NCBI RefSeq assembly: GCF_009811415.1
Contig: NZ_BLIG01000024.1
Coordinates: 186,001-250,000, forward strand
Length of the DNA: 64,000 nucleotides
From: Alteromonas sp. KUL106
GTDB taxonomy: Bacteria > Pseudomonadota > Gammaproteobacteria > Enterobacterales > Alteromonadaceae
Reading direction: 5' to 3'
Shown here: positions 1 through 8,115 of the stretch, in pieces
How the letters are laid out: each line of letters starts with the position of its first letter
How positions within the stretch are numbered: position 1 is the stretch's first letter
Translations under genes and position numbers: made by a program
The notes under the pieces: model-generated
Told to the model about the DNA's origin: nothing
The model's database searches: none
What the model saw: the letters and a program-made list of their open reading frames with translations, nothing else

Positions 1-704
1 GCCTTTATTTCTGTTTCTTCACTCATTTCGTGAAGCGATATTTTGTGTTCTTGTAATGTGATCTGAGCATTAGATACATTTTTAATTAATAACCATGTGA
101 CCAGAGCCAAAGGAATGGAAATAACTTCTGAGGCCTGTGAGACTAAGTTTACATTCATTATTTCTGATATTTCTTCAGCCTTTCTGGACATCCGAAAAAC
201 GGCCTGGCCAAGCATGCTGTTTGCAATCCAGAAAAACCACCAAATGCCTAAAATTACACTGACTTTTTCTGTCTGCCAATTCGTTGGGTCTTGGCTAGCC
301 TGCCAAATTTCTTTCATCGCTTGGTAGGGCTTAAATAGCGATAGAATGGGAATAAAATAAAAACCTATCGACCACGCTGGCGTGAAAGCCATGTCTTTAG
401 CGCCTAAATACCGCACATTTTGATTTGATTGATAAATCCATCTTAAAATTAATACGCCAGAAACGATAAACACGCCAAGGTAAGAAAAAGCAATAACGGC
501 TTGCCTCATGTCATTAGCTTCTGCATCGGCCACCGCCATTTCTTGGCTAAAGTAAACACCGTTTTGAAAATCGGTTAAAAGCTGATATTCCATTAAATTA
601 GAGCCGATAGCGACGAATGCCAGAAGAACCTGAAAACTCAGAAAATACTTTATCCATGGCATAAGGCGACTGGGGTCTTTGAACTCTACTTGTTTGTCTG
701 ACAT
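1..704 (-). CDS. DUF4328 domain membrane protein (partial, C-terminus outside window)
   Basis: An open frame starts at ATG 704-702 (MSDKQVEFKDPSRLMPW) and runs off the left edge without a stop, giving at least 234 residues. Several hydrophobic segments are visible. The stretch TPAWSIGFYFIPILSLFKPY followed by a WQAS motif and a WWFFW cluster is the hallmark I associate with DUF4328 membrane proteins. Function of the family is unknown. The next gene to the right, also on the minus strand, is another polytopic membrane protein. Family assignment is from pattern memory; the missing end prevents a length comparison. Confidence 0.8.
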   Translation of the reverse strand, partial: MSDKQVEFKDPSRLMPWIKYFLSFQVLLAFVAIGSNLMEYQLLTDFQNGVYFSQEMAVADAEANDMRQAVIAFSYLGVFIVSGVLILRWIYQSNQNVRYLGAKDMAFTPAWSIGFYFIPILSLFKPYQAMKEIWQASQDPTNWQTEKVSVILGIWWFFWIANSMLGQAVFRMSRKAEEISEIMNVNLVSQASEVISIPLALVTWLLIKNVSNAQITLQEHKISLHEMSEETEIK

Positions 705-837
705 TTCTATTTACTACCTTACATCTTTGCCGCGCTGCCAAGCTTATCTCTGTGCTTTTATCGAGGCTGTTGTTTATGTTTATTATTCGAGAGCTTCTTT
801 TATCATGCCCAAAGCGGGTTTATTCACTACCTGGCTT

Positions 838-1887
838 TTACCTGAGCTTATTCTCCAAGAGCTCTTGAAACGGCTTTGGCATAACGTTACGGGTTTTGCG
901 CGTAATCTTAACTTCATTTTTTTGCCACCATATACCTAGATACACCACGCCCAAACCAATAGCCGTTAACGCAACAGGGAAAAGCCAACTGTCTTTAAAC
1001 ACATTAGAGGCTAAGTGGCCTAAATAGAAACAACTGCCCAGCGCACCAAATATTACAAATACTTTTCGAACCAATAATGCGCCTAGCCCGACCATGACAA
1101 GGTTTATACAGAAATAGAAAAACTTTGAGAGTTCACTGTCAGAGTGTTGGCTGGTAAGCCCACCCCAAAAAGCAATAACGCCGAATAAATACAACCAAAA
1201 TGCGTAGTCAGCGGTGTGCCTTGACCGCAAATCAACCCAAAAAGCCAGCAAGGTCATAACTAGGCCAAAGTACATGGACACTTGTGCCCGAAATTCCCAT
1301 GTGTATGAATTCCACATATCGTCTTGGTCAATGATGAGCTCGACAGCATCCATACTGATGTACCACAGTGTTACTGCAATGGGCATTATCAAGAACGGAT
1401 ACTTATAGCGCCAAGCTACGATCAAGCCGGTCGCCAATGTGCCAAGTTCCATATACAACCACAGCCATTTAACGCGTGTATGAAACTGACGATAGACGGT
1501 ATCCTCTTCAGGCCAAAGGCCAAGCCATTGCTGAAAACCATAGATAGCAAGCGGCGTTAGACATACGACAAAGGTCGCGCAAATACCCGCGGGAATAATT
1601 AAGTTTTTGCTTGCTAAAGAGTTCGCTAGCTTTAACCCTACACCTGCGTAGAGCAATGATATGAAGATAATCCCTAGCCCGCCAAACTGTTCCCACCCCA
1701 AATTCATAAACAAGGTCATGGCGCCTATGGCAATAAGGCCGCCTAGGTAATAAAGAATATGGGTAAAGGTGAAAGCGGGAGAATGCTGGCTTTCTGCTTG
1801 AAAGAAATTGTAAAGTTCAACGCCCTGCTGTTCAGAGATGATACTCTTTGCTACTGCTTTTTGAATACTTGCTTTCGTTACTTCCAT
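838..1887 (-). CDS. DUF2157-like polytopic membrane protein
   Basis: 349 residues. A short soluble N-terminus (about 1-40, helical, with SEQQGVELYNFF) precedes roughly nine or ten hydrophobic segments. This build, an N-terminal helical piece followed by many membrane spans starting near YYLGGLIAIGAM, is what DUF2157 proteins look like; their role is not known. The start ATG 1887 gives MEVTKASIQKAV. The C-terminal tail is basic and probably cytoplasmic. No partner gene with a clear function is adjacent. Alternative: another uncharacterised membrane family of the DUF4401 type. Confidence 0.72.
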   Translation of the reverse strand: MEVTKASIQKAVAKSIISEQQGVELYNFFQAESQHSPAFTFTHILYYLGGLIAIGAMTLFMNLGWEQFGGLGIIFISLLYAGVGLKLANSLASKNLIIPAGICATFVVCLTPLAIYGFQQWLGLWPEEDTVYRQFHTRVKWLWLYMELGTLATGLIVAWRYKYPFLIMPIAVTLWYISMDAVELIIDQDDMWNSYTWEFRAQVSMYFGLVMTLLAFWVDLRSRHTADYAFWLYLFGVIAFWGGLTSQHSDSELSKFFYFCINLVMVGLGALLVRKVFVIFGALGSCFYLGHLASNVFKDSWLFPVALTAIGLGVVYLGIWWQKNEVKITRKTRNVMPKPFQELLENKLR

Positions 1888-1964
1888 GTACTTCTCTGAA
1901 TTCGCTTGTAGGGGTTAGAGCTTTTACTCTACTGGTTTATAGGTAAAAAGCCAGCCCGGATAAG

Positions 1965-2222
1965 TTACAGATTATTACTTGTCTGTTTTTCGAAAGCTTT
2001 CTCAGATTTGTTCCACATTGAGTGACCAAAAGCGATACCTGCAATGGGAAAGATGATCAAAGCAATGATTGGACGCACCCAAATATTTTCTGATGGATCA
2101 AGAAGTTCCATTAGTACGGCCCAGAGGATGGCTGTAGGTACGCCCCACCCTAAAACACCGTTAACTAAAACGAAGCGCTGTTTGCCCTTCTCCCGTATTT
2201 TGGCCCACTTATCCATGTTCAT
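1965..2222 (-). CDS. Small two-helix membrane protein, unknown function
   Basis: 85 residues: a basic N-terminus (MDKWAKIREKGKQRF), two hydrophobic segments (about 18-40 and 48-68) and a charged tail. An AAAGGG sequence lies 9 bases upstream of the ATG at 2222; a second ATG two codons later is also possible. I do not recognise the family beyond similarity to small uncharacterised membrane proteins with a K/R-rich start. It sits 21 bp downstream of the next minus-strand ORF, so the two may be co-transcribed. Confidence 0.6.
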   Translation of the reverse strand: MNMDKWAKIREKGKQRFVLVNGVLGWGVPTAILWAVLMELLDPSENIWVRPIIALIIFPIAGIAFGHSMWNKSEKAFEKQTSNNL

Positions 2223-2243
2223 TGTAAATACCCTTTTTCAATA

Positions 2244-2468
2244 TTAAGCAATCAATACAAGGCAAACAAAAATAACTATTAAGCTAACAAAACCAACAGC
2301 GAAAGTTCTTCCCTCATCTCTACCCGCTCGCGGATATTTGCCAAAGGTTAAGAGCTTAAGCACCATATGGCCTGTACTTTTTAAAACCAATTCAATGATA
2401 ACTTCTACGACTATCCACTTAAGTATTCGAAGTATAAACCGGCCCAGAGGTTCTAAAACGTCTTCCAT
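2244..2468 (-). CDS. Small membrane protein, unknown function
   Basis: 74 residues, with an N-terminal amphipathic or membrane helix (GRFILRILKWIVVEVIIEL), a central basic-glycine loop (FGKYPRAGRDEGR) and a C-terminal membrane helix ending in VCLVLIA. No known motif. It lies between a MAPEG protein and another small membrane protein, all on the minus strand with gaps of about 20 bp, which suggests one transcript. The call rests on continuity and membrane-protein composition. Confidence 0.5.
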   Translation of the reverse strand: MEDVLEPLGRFILRILKWIVVEVIIELVLKSTGHMVLKLLTFGKYPRAGRDEGRTFAVGFVSLIVIFVCLVLIA

Positions 2469-2488
2469 AACTTTAATGCCCTGAATTC

Positions 2489-2887
2489 TTATAGATGCTC
2501 AATTACAAGTAACACCCACATTGTCAAAACAGCAACAAAATTGATGGTAAACACCATACCACGCAATCTGATATTGTCGGTAAATATTTGAACAATGCTG
2601 TGCAACACTCTGCCAATTACAAATACCCAAGCCAAGTAGATTTGCACACTGTCTATTGGCTCATCCATTGCGATTAGCAACACGCAGGCAATGTAAAAGA
2701 ATATTGGCCACTCGAACTGATTACTTAGGTTTGCGCTAATTTTAGGCTGAATATTGCTGAACGGGTTTGAACCATCTTTGTTTTGCCCCACTCCCCACAC
2801 AACCGGTGCGCGAGCTAAAGTGAGTAATGCGTAAAGCACAGTACAAAGGAGTACATGCGTAAACAGTGGAAGTATTAAACTGGACAT
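2489..2887 (-). CDS. MAPEG family membrane protein
   Basis: 132 residues with four hydrophobic helices, matching the size and fold expected of MAPEG proteins (membrane-associated proteins in eicosanoid and glutathione metabolism). The signature seen is the SNQFEWPIFFYI segment (about residues 55-66) after a polar loop rich in N and S, and an RVLHSIVQIFTDNIRLRG segment, corresponding to the conserved NxxE and R-R-H-rich parts of the family. Some members are glutathione transferases or peroxidases; nothing here shows which substrate is used. Start ATG at 2887. Confidence 0.8.
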   Translation of the reverse strand: MSSLILPLFTHVLLCTVLYALLTLARAPVVWGVGQNKDGSNPFSNIQPKISANLSNQFEWPIFFYIACVLLIAMDEPIDSVQIYLAWVFVIGRVLHSIVQIFTDNIRLRGMVFTINFVAVLTMWVLLVIEHL

Positions 2888-2909
2888 ATTAATGAGCTAC
2901 ACATACTCG

Positions 2910-3368
2910 TTAGTCAAACAGCGCCAGCGAATTTAATTTGAAGTGATAAACAGAAAAGGAAGTATCTTCTTCTTTTAGAGTTATAGTTAGCATAGCGTCT
3001 CCATTCTCATATACAGTAGGTACTGTATAGGTAACAAAGGTTCCCGAACCTCCCCCTACAAGCGCTCGTGATGTCACCGTGTTGAACTGATACTCACCAA
3101 TTTCAACTAACTTACCCATTTTTGATAAAGCCCTTATGAGCCTTTCTAGATCGCTCTCATTAATATTTTCAAGCTCAGATTCAGTAAGATATCTTTTAAA
3201 CGTTTCTAATTCCCACGTAGAAATATCTGCTATTGCAGTATCCATATAGGGAATGGCAGTTTCTTCATACTGAGACGATTTATAGCCTGACCATACAGCG
3301 ACTAGGGTAAACAAAACAACAAGGGAGAGTATCGCGATTCCAAATCCCTTTAAAATTTTCTTAAACAT
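2910..3368 (-). CDS. Membrane-anchored hypothetical protein
   Basis: The open frame could begin at 3410, but ATG 3368 (MFKKILKGFGIAIL), with a GGA eight bases upstream, gives a normal signal-anchor start; product 152 residues. One N-terminal hydrophobic helix (about 5-28) is followed by a soluble domain containing an acidic helical part (LTESELENINESDLERL) and a beta-rich part with GGGSGTFVTYTVPTVYENGDAML. No family recognised. Topology suggests a periplasmic domain tethered to the inner membrane. Confidence 0.6.
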   Translation of the reverse strand: MFKKILKGFGIAILSLVVLFTLVAVWSGYKSSQYEETAIPYMDTAIADISTWELETFKRYLTESELENINESDLERLIRALSKMGKLVEIGEYQFNTVTSRALVGGGSGTFVTYTVPTVYENGDAMLTITLKEEDTSFSVYHFKLNSLALFD

Positions 3369-3530
3369 AATTTTCCATATAAGCACGGTATTGAATAGCC
3401 TAAACATCAATAGGTTCGCAATTAACCCACAAATTATCGAAGATTAGCGCAAACCTAACCTCCTCATGAATGCGCACTAGGCCAACATCTCGTTAAAGTA
3501 AAAAATAACACTATGATTGATGGGTTACCA

Positions 3531-3986
3531 TTACTCTTCGTATTTTCTTATCACAGCTACTTTACCATCTTCAATCTCTAGCACCTCTAATGTTTGGTAC
3601 TCTAGTTCAATAAGTTCTTTGGTTTGCGGGTGAATGCCCTTACTCGTTGCAGTGTATGAAATAGCAATGGCATTGTGTGCAGGTATTATATGGTTGAGTT
3701 GGGCGGTATAAGAGACGTGTGCACCCAAGTAATAAAGCATCCCCTCGCGAATGCGCGCTTTACCATCTGGCATGCGGGAATCGTCAGAATCGTACGGTAA
3801 ATGCTGATGTGCAACATCACTACTAAGCAGCGACAGATATTTATCTAAATCATGCTCTGTAGCTTTTGGAGATTGCGTTGCTGACCACGCCGTAAAATAT
3901 TTTCTACCAAGTTCTTCTAAATCAGTTTGTGCAAATACTTGTATCGACCACAAATAAATAAGCGCTGAAAGTAAAACGATTTTCAT
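3531..3986 (-). CDS. Secreted NTF2-like (SnoaL-type) protein
   Basis: 151 residues. An N-terminal signal peptide is visible (MKIVLLSALIYLWSIQVFA, cleavage near residue 19). The rest has the pattern of a cone-shaped NTF2-like fold: an initial helix LGRKYFTAWS, a conserved long loop with DVAHQHLPYD, and a final beta strand ending in VAVIRKYEE. Such proteins are diverse (isomerases, binding proteins, immunity proteins); function here is unknown. An AGGGAGG Shine-Dalgarno sequence precedes the ATG. Gene-free stretches of about 120-130 bp lie on both sides. Confidence 0.68.
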   Translation of the reverse strand: MKIVLLSALIYLWSIQVFAQTDLEELGRKYFTAWSATQSPKATEHDLDKYLSLLSSDVAHQHLPYDSDDSRMPDGKARIREGMLYYLGAHVSYTAQLNHIIPAHNAIAISYTATSKGIHPQTKELIELEYQTLEVLEIEDGKVAVIRKYEE

Positions 3987-4120
3987 GAAAACCTCCCTGT
4001 TGATTTTTGCATAAACGCTAAGCTAGGTTTCACTTATCGCCTTGCTAACATTTGAGTTTCAAAGCTTCGATAGCTCGTAAACGTTAGTTGAAAATAGCAT
4101 AATTAACATTACCCTGGGCA

Positions 4121-4717
4121 CTATAAAACCATGAATATTGAGTAGATAAGCAACCATAGAATTTGGCAGCCGTAACTAAGGCGTTGATAAAGTCCTGGAA
4201 CAGTTTTTCGTTCAAGAGACTTTGCTAGTTTATAAGAAAAGTAAATACAGCCAACAACGCTCAGTGTAGAGAAAAAACGTAGTGGCAAATTATAATAGCT
4301 AGAAAAAGTAACAATCAGCGGTGCTACGATAAACGACACTAACATTATTAGCCCTGACCACGTGTGGATTTTGCAACTTTTCGAAGGAGTTGTTGTATAA
4401 GGGTCGGCGTCCATTGGGAAATAGCCACAAACCCAAGTACAGATGCCATGTATTATTGTCATTGCACCGATAACCATTGTTGGCATATGGTCTGGATGTG
4501 AGTTAATGAGGTAATACCCAAACAGAGTGAATAATAAGCCCAACGGGTAATTATTGATTGCAGGAGAGAGTTTCTGTGTTGGGCTACCAAATGCACCAAG
4601 TTCACTACAAAACTGCTTCGTATGGCTATAATTTGGATAGAAACGAGAAGCGATGTAAATGCCGAAAACTATCCAAACTGACGCAGCTATCCCTGTAAAA
4701 GATATAAAGCTATCCAA
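4121..4717 (-). CDS. DUF998 family membrane protein
   Basis: 198 residues with six predicted membrane helices. The early loop motif FCSELGAFGSPTQ and the following YPLGLLFTLFGYYL agree with the DUF998 pattern, a family of six-helix membrane proteins of unknown function. The frame starts with TTG (4717), preceded by GGAGG at suitable spacing, so I accept the non-ATG start. The upstream gene (kinase) ends about 70 bp away on the same strand. Confidence 0.72.
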   Translation of the reverse strand: MDSFISFTGIAASVWIVFGIYIASRFYPNYSHTKQFCSELGAFGSPTQKLSPAINNYPLGLLFTLFGYYLINSHPDHMPTMVIGAMTIIHGICTWVCGYFPMDADPYTTTPSKSCKIHTWSGLIMLVSFIVAPLIVTFSSYYNLPLRFFSTLSVVGCIYFSYKLAKSLERKTVPGLYQRLSYGCQILWLLIYSIFMVL

Positions 4718-4788
4718 ATTAATGTCCTCCTTGATTGTGCGGTGCTTACAATAATTATTCGAAGGCCTATTTCAAGCCCGATAACGTT

Positions 4789-5283
4789 TTAAATGAATTG
4801 ATGCGGGATATTTTGAGTAATTATTTTTTTACTGCCGCTATATTTTTCATAGAACTGCTTGTGTGCAGTATAAGAAAACGTATCGTTTCTTTTTGAATAT
4901 TGGCCAATCCAGTCTATCAACATGGGTAAATTATCATCTTGGGCTTGTTTGGTCTTGTATTTATGTGGCTCCCAAGGTCTTGATTTCGCGTTAGCGATAC
5001 ACAACTCAATGGGTAAATTCATAAATACTATTTCAGTAGACTGCGCCTCTACAAGCTTAAGCAGGTCCGTGTAACACCCTTCAATGGCCCAATTCTCATG
5101 AGAAGAAATAAATGCCTGTATGTCCTCAAGAGAGTCTTTAACCGGCTTTCTTTCTGGCGGGCTTGTGGGTTTCCATGCAAGGGTATCGAGATCTAAATGT
5201 GCTAAACCGTGAGTATCGCACAAGCGGCGCGCTAGCGTAGATTTGCCTGAACCGGAATTTCCGAATATTAAAATTTTAGTCAA
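4789..5283 (-). CDS. P-loop AAA/adenylate-kinase-like small kinase
   Basis: 164 residues. A Walker A loop is clear at the N-terminus (GNSGSGKST, residues 8-16). The HLDLDTLAWKP segment that follows is typical of the small P-loop proteins related to adenylate kinase and to FlaR topology modulators. A second strand (WAIEGCYTDLL) and a lid-like basic segment with SRPWEPHKYKTK follow. Substrate unknown. It begins with TTG at 5283 with AAGGGAC upstream. A perfect 8-bp hairpin (ACTCGCTA/TAGCGAGT, 5313-5337) lies just upstream. Confidence 0.75.
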   Translation of the reverse strand: MTKILIFGNSGSGKSTLARRLCDTHGLAHLDLDTLAWKPTSPPERKPVKDSLEDIQAFISSHENWAIEGCYTDLLKLVEAQSTEIVFMNLPIELCIANAKSRPWEPHKYKTKQAQDDNLPMLIDWIGQYSKRNDTFSYTAHKQFYEKYSGSKKIITQNIPHQFI

Positions 5284-5312
5284 ATCTTTGTCCCTTCTTA
5301 AAGCCCTTTAGC

Positions 5313-5337
5313 ACTCGCTAGTAGAAAGTTAGCGAGT
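5313..5337 (-). repeat. Short perfect hairpin between MBOAT-like and kinase genes
   Basis: ACTCGCTA and TAGCGAGT form an 8-bp inverted repeat around a 9-base loop. There is no T-run on either strand, so it is not a standard intrinsic terminator. It could be a degraded attC-like palindrome, given that real ones occur a few kilobases away, or a processing hairpin. The remaining interval 5338-5511 shows no supported gene. Confidence 0.35.
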
Positions 5338-5511
5338 ATTTATTCCCCATACTTTTCTTTTATTAGCACATCGAAGTATTGAGTATCGTTTGCGCATTCA
5401 CTAAAGCGTCTGCATGTTCCATTATTAACGGCGTGAAATTTATAGTCTCTAAATCTAACTCTGCGTCTTTAAACCACATTTTACTTTCCATGTATGCCTG
5501 TTTGTTTTCTG

Positions 5512-5961
5512 TTAAGAATACATCGTTTCCACGAAGTACGTTAGGCCTAACGAGACTAAAATAAACGATGCATTTATCAATGCACGAGCAGGCCAACTCA
5601 CCTTCCCGTACGATATCCCCGCCCCTTGCGAAACGATAACTATCAAGCCCATTAACCCAAACCAAGGCGTGAAAAATAGAACGGTTTTCCATTTGACAAT
5701 TGATACTGCAATATCATGAAGTGCACCGCTCACAAGAAATGTAATAAGTGTAGCTAAAGAAATGGGTAGAAAATTCGCAAGCGGTCGCATGATATCGCGC
5801 GATAAATAGTAACCCCAAATAGGATTCCAATGCCGCCAAAACACCTGAAAGGACCTTGCTCCGAAAGCACGGAAAAGCATGTTTCTCATGGAGCCACTTG
5901 CCCCTAATGGAACCCCATTTCGTTTTTTAACAAATTGTGCAAGTGACACAGTACTTTTCAT
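5512..5961 (-). CDS. Short MBOAT-type acyltransferase (C-terminal half only)
   Basis: 149 residues from ATG 5961 (MKSTVSLAQFVKKRNG; CGGAA upstream). Two family signatures are visible: SFQVFWRHWNPIWGYYL, the conserved W/H-rich loop of membrane-bound O-acyltransferases, and FLVSGALHD, which carries the probable active-site histidine. The rest is hydrophobic with about four helices. Full-length MBOAT proteins are around 400-500 residues, so this is either a compact stand-alone type or a truncated relative. The acyl donor and acceptor are unknown. It lies in the cassette-like region. Confidence 0.68.
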   Translation of the reverse strand: MKSTVSLAQFVKKRNGVPLGASGSMRNMLFRAFGARSFQVFWRHWNPIWGYYLSRDIMRPLANFLPISLATLITFLVSGALHDIAVSIVKWKTVLFFTPWFGLMGLIVIVSQGAGISYGKVSWPARALINASFILVSLGLTYFVETMYS

Positions 5962-6120
5962 AATGATTCCGTGTAACGAACACACAAATAATAGGGGTAA
6001 TTAAAGTTAACTGAACAACCTAGCCTACTACTCATATTTTAGCCCGCGTGTTTGCTCTCCGGTGAGCGTCTACCAATGACAATCGTATTTTTTTAGGCGC
6101 GCTTATAGCGTTGACTTGCA

Positions 6121-6513
6121 TCAGTTGCCCTGCTCAAATTTAAAAACAGTAGTCGCATAAACAGGTACACGAGCATCATTATTGGTGGTTGGAGCAAATT
6201 GCATTTGCTTAATAGCAAGCAAACCTTGCTCGTCCCACACACCTACCGGCTTTGATTCCACTACACTAGCATTAAATGTATTTCCGTCTGAATCAATCAA
6301 ATAGCGGATTTTTACATAGCCTTTTGGCATAGAAGCAACTTTGCCCTTGGGTTCAGAATTAAAAGAAAACGAATTAAATTTCATTGTCCAATATTGAACA
6401 AGCTCGTCATTTGTAACTTCAATAGGCTCTGATGAGAGATGAGGAGAAATCGTCGCGTTTGCAGAGCAACCGACTATCGTGAAAATAAGTGCTGTGAGAA
6501 TTCCGTTTTTCAT
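6121..6513 (-). CDS. TonB C-terminal-like lipoprotein
   Basis: 130 residues. The N-terminus is a signal peptide with a lipobox-like IVGCSA (Cys at about residue 16), implying lipidation. The C-terminal half has the TonB_C pattern: GYVKIRYLIDSDGNTFNASVVES, then a WDEQGLLAIKQMQFAP helix and a final strand TTVFKFEQ. Unlike true TonB it has no N-terminal membrane anchor with a Pro-rich spacer, so it probably does not couple to ExbBD; related small periplasmic TonB-box-less proteins are common. AAAGGGAA precedes the ATG. It is the first gene after attC site A. Confidence 0.7.
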   Translation of the reverse strand: MKNGILTALIFTIVGCSANATISPHLSSEPIEVTNDELVQYWTMKFNSFSFNSEPKGKVASMPKGYVKIRYLIDSDGNTFNASVVESKPVGVWDEQGLLAIKQMQFAPTTNNDARVPVYATTVFKFEQGN

Positions 6514-6586
6514 AAATTTCCCTTTTTGTAGTTAATTTTACTGAGTGTTAGCCTTACCCGAAGGACGGGCAGAGATACATAAACTA

Positions 6587-6687
6587 CCATAACAAGTGAA
6601 CCGCTAGGAGCCTACGTATTTTTTGCTCCCACGAACTAAGCGAGTCGCTTAAATATTAGCGTCTCAGCCCGCGGAGCGAGTGTTAGC
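6587..6687 (-). other. attC-like recombination site A
   Basis: Read on the minus strand the site opens with GCTAACACTCGCT at the end of the preceding gene and closes with AGCGGTTCACTTGTTATGG, giving imperfect complementary outer arms about 100 bases apart. The internal block GAGACGCTAATATT matches the GGGACGCTAACACA block of site D and GGGACGCAAACACG of site C. The stop codon TAA of the upstream gene (6683-6685) lies inside the first arm, the usual arrangement in integron cassettes. This is the weakest of the four sites in the last arm. Confidence 0.6.
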
Positions 6688-7072
6688 TATGTCTTAAAAC
6701 TTCAACCCCGAGTATATATGATACGTACAACAAGCCGAACCACCCTAAAATATGTCCAAAGTCCTCACCGAAATGATCTAGTGAGGAGAAGCCTTCTATA
6801 ATCTCACTGGCAGGTTTTGAGAATACGATAAGGCTGACACTTAAACCCGGTTCCCATAGCAAATACCAATAAGTTGATAGTCTCCAACTCCTACCTTCAG
6901 TCGTAACTATGAAAAAAGTCAACACAGCGAAATATACAATGCCGATTATTTTGGAGTTTCTCCATCTCTTAAAACTGTCTGCTAATGAATGCTGATATTC
7001 ATATTTAGAGTATAAGAATACAAAGGCAATTGGTGACAAATAGAGTAAGAAAATAGCGAATGAAAATAGCAT
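6683..7072 (-). CDS. Four-helix membrane protein, cassette gene of unknown function
   Basis: From ATG 7072 the product is 129 residues (MLFSFAIFLLYLSP). A GTG 21 bases upstream is in frame but falls inside attC site B, so the ATG is preferred; the leader is then only about 13 bases, as in many integron cassettes, and lacks a good Shine-Dalgarno. Four hydrophobic segments are seen, with a polar centre KYEYQHSLADSFKRWRNSK. The stop codon overlaps attC site A. No family recognised. Confidence 0.6.
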   Translation of the reverse strand: MLFSFAIFLLYLSPIAFVFLYSKYEYQHSLADSFKRWRNSKIIGIVYFAVLTFFIVTTEGRSWRLSTYWYLLWEPGLSVSLIVFSKPASEIIEGFSSLDHFGEDFGHILGWFGLLYVSYILGVEVLRHS

Positions 7073-7084
7073 GTTTACCAAAAT

Positions 7085-7175
7085 AGCTAACACCTCAAAG
7101 CAGGGGCAATAACACGTAGACTAAAATAAGGAACGAGATGACGGGAGCTTACGTGTTAGCCGCCGCTTGTTTTTG
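7085..7175 (-). other. attC-like recombination site B
   Basis: On the minus strand the site reads AACAAGCGGCGGCTAACACG at one end and TTTGAGGTGTTAGCT at the other. Inside, TAACACGTA and TACGTGTTA form a perfect 9-bp inverted repeat. The central CTCGTTCCTTATTTTAG and the TTATTGCCCC block match site D (TTCGTTCCTAATTTTAG and TTATCGCCCC) closely, so the two are homologous. The closing GTTAGCT fits the GTTRRRY core loosely (third R is C). The next gene starts 13 bases later. Confidence 0.75.
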
Positions 7176-7241
7176 CCACCATGCACAGAAAAAGGCCAAT
7201 AATACGACGGCAAGTCCATTACTATTTATGGAATATAAAGT

Positions 7242-7257
7242 GCCTGTCTTCTTTAGT
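7242..7257 (+). repeat. Copy of the GCCTGTCTT-TTTAGT repeat
   Basis: GCCTGTCTTCTTTAGT at the 3' end of the phzF-like gene matches GCCTGTCTTGTTTAGT at 9497-9512 in 15 of 16 bases; a further 13-base copy occurs at 8337-8349. The family appears only around the RAYT remnant in this window, so it is probably the REP sequence of that transposase. Confidence 0.6.
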
Positions 7258-8045
7258 TAGTTTTGCGGGATATTAATCTCTGCGCTCATATAGTCCACGT
7301 TGTTCCCCGATAGGAATACTCGATCATCTTTGACTTCACATTCCACGCTGCCCGACCGCTTAGACAGCTGTCGAGCACTAAGCTTGTTGCGACCGAAACG
7401 GCTAGCCCAATATGGTGCAAGTTCACAGTGAGCAGAACCTGTGACTGGATCCTCGTTCACTCGAAGTTTAGGAAAGAAACAGCGGCTAACAAAATCGACC
7501 TCTTGTCCTGGCGCAGTAACAACCACGCCTCGTAACCCAAGTTCTTTGAGCTTTTCAAAATCCGGCTTTAGCGATTTGATTTCTTCTTCAGAATCAAAAA
7601 CAACTATATAGTCAAACCCGGATAGTACTTCTTTAGGAGTTTTGCCGAGCGCTTTAGCTAGCGCTAATGGTGCTTCAGTGACGACTAGTGATGCAGCCGG
7701 AAAATCCATACAAAAACCAGGGCCTCTGCGCGTGACAGAGAGAGGCCCACTGCGGGTAAGGAACACTATATCCTGTTTGGTGTAGTGTAAATGGGTATAG
7801 AGTACATGAGCCGCAGCAAGAGTCGCATGCCCACAAAGGTCAACTTCCTCAGCTGGTGTAAACCATCTCAACTCATAAGCATTCCCCGCCGGAACAAAAA
7901 ATGCGGTTTCAGAGAGGTTGTTCTCTTCGGCAATGGCTTGTAACAAACTATCATCAAGCCAAGCTTCTAATGGACATACTGCAGCGGGATTACCTTCAAA
8001 AACATGATTTGCAAAAGCATCAACCTGAAACATCTTAAGCTTCAT
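7257..8045 (-). CDS. PhzF family isomerase/epimerase
   Basis: 262 residues, the normal length for PhzF-like proteins (diaminopimelate-epimerase fold). The first domain has the family opening FQVDAFANHVFEGNPAAV, the catalytic glutamate in NNLSETAF (Glu at about residue 45), and FTPAEEVDLCGHATLAAAHV. The second domain has VNEDPVTGSAHCELAPYW. The reaction of this orthologue is unknown; PhzF itself isomerises DHHA in phenazine synthesis, but no other phz gene is present. It shares strand and a 70-bp gap with the 56-residue ORF upstream, and attC site B lies downstream, so it is probably the cargo of a cassette. Confidence 0.88.
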   Translation of the reverse strand: MKLKMFQVDAFANHVFEGNPAAVCPLEAWLDDSLLQAIAEENNLSETAFFVPAGNAYELRWFTPAEEVDLCGHATLAAAHVLYTHLHYTKQDIVFLTRSGPLSVTRRGPGFCMDFPAASLVVTEAPLALAKALGKTPKEVLSGFDYIVVFDSEEEIKSLKPDFEKLKELGLRGVVVTAPGQEVDFVSRCFFPKLRVNEDPVTGSAHCELAPYWASRFGRNKLSARQLSKRSGSVECEVKDDRVFLSGNNVDYMSAEINIPQN

Positions 8046-8115
8046 CTATCTTCCTTATGTATGCTGAAAACCCAACGCGAAGCAGTTACGGCTATTCAAG
8101 TGCTGGTACATATCG

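Noticed and set aside
97..327. 76-codon plus-strand ORF
   Set aside because: Lies antisense within the DUF4328 gene and has no recognisable domain.
5363..5692. 109-codon minus ORF partly overlapping the MBOAT-like gene
   Set aside because: Its first 60 codons are the other frame of the MBOAT gene. The last part (MWFKDAELDLETIN...) vaguely recalls a thioesterase start but is too short to support.
5986..6120. Another attC between the TonB-like and MBOAT-like genes
   Set aside because: Only GCTCACCGGAGAGC and a loose GCCTA/TAGGC pair are present; no core-like ends and no similarity to sites A-D.
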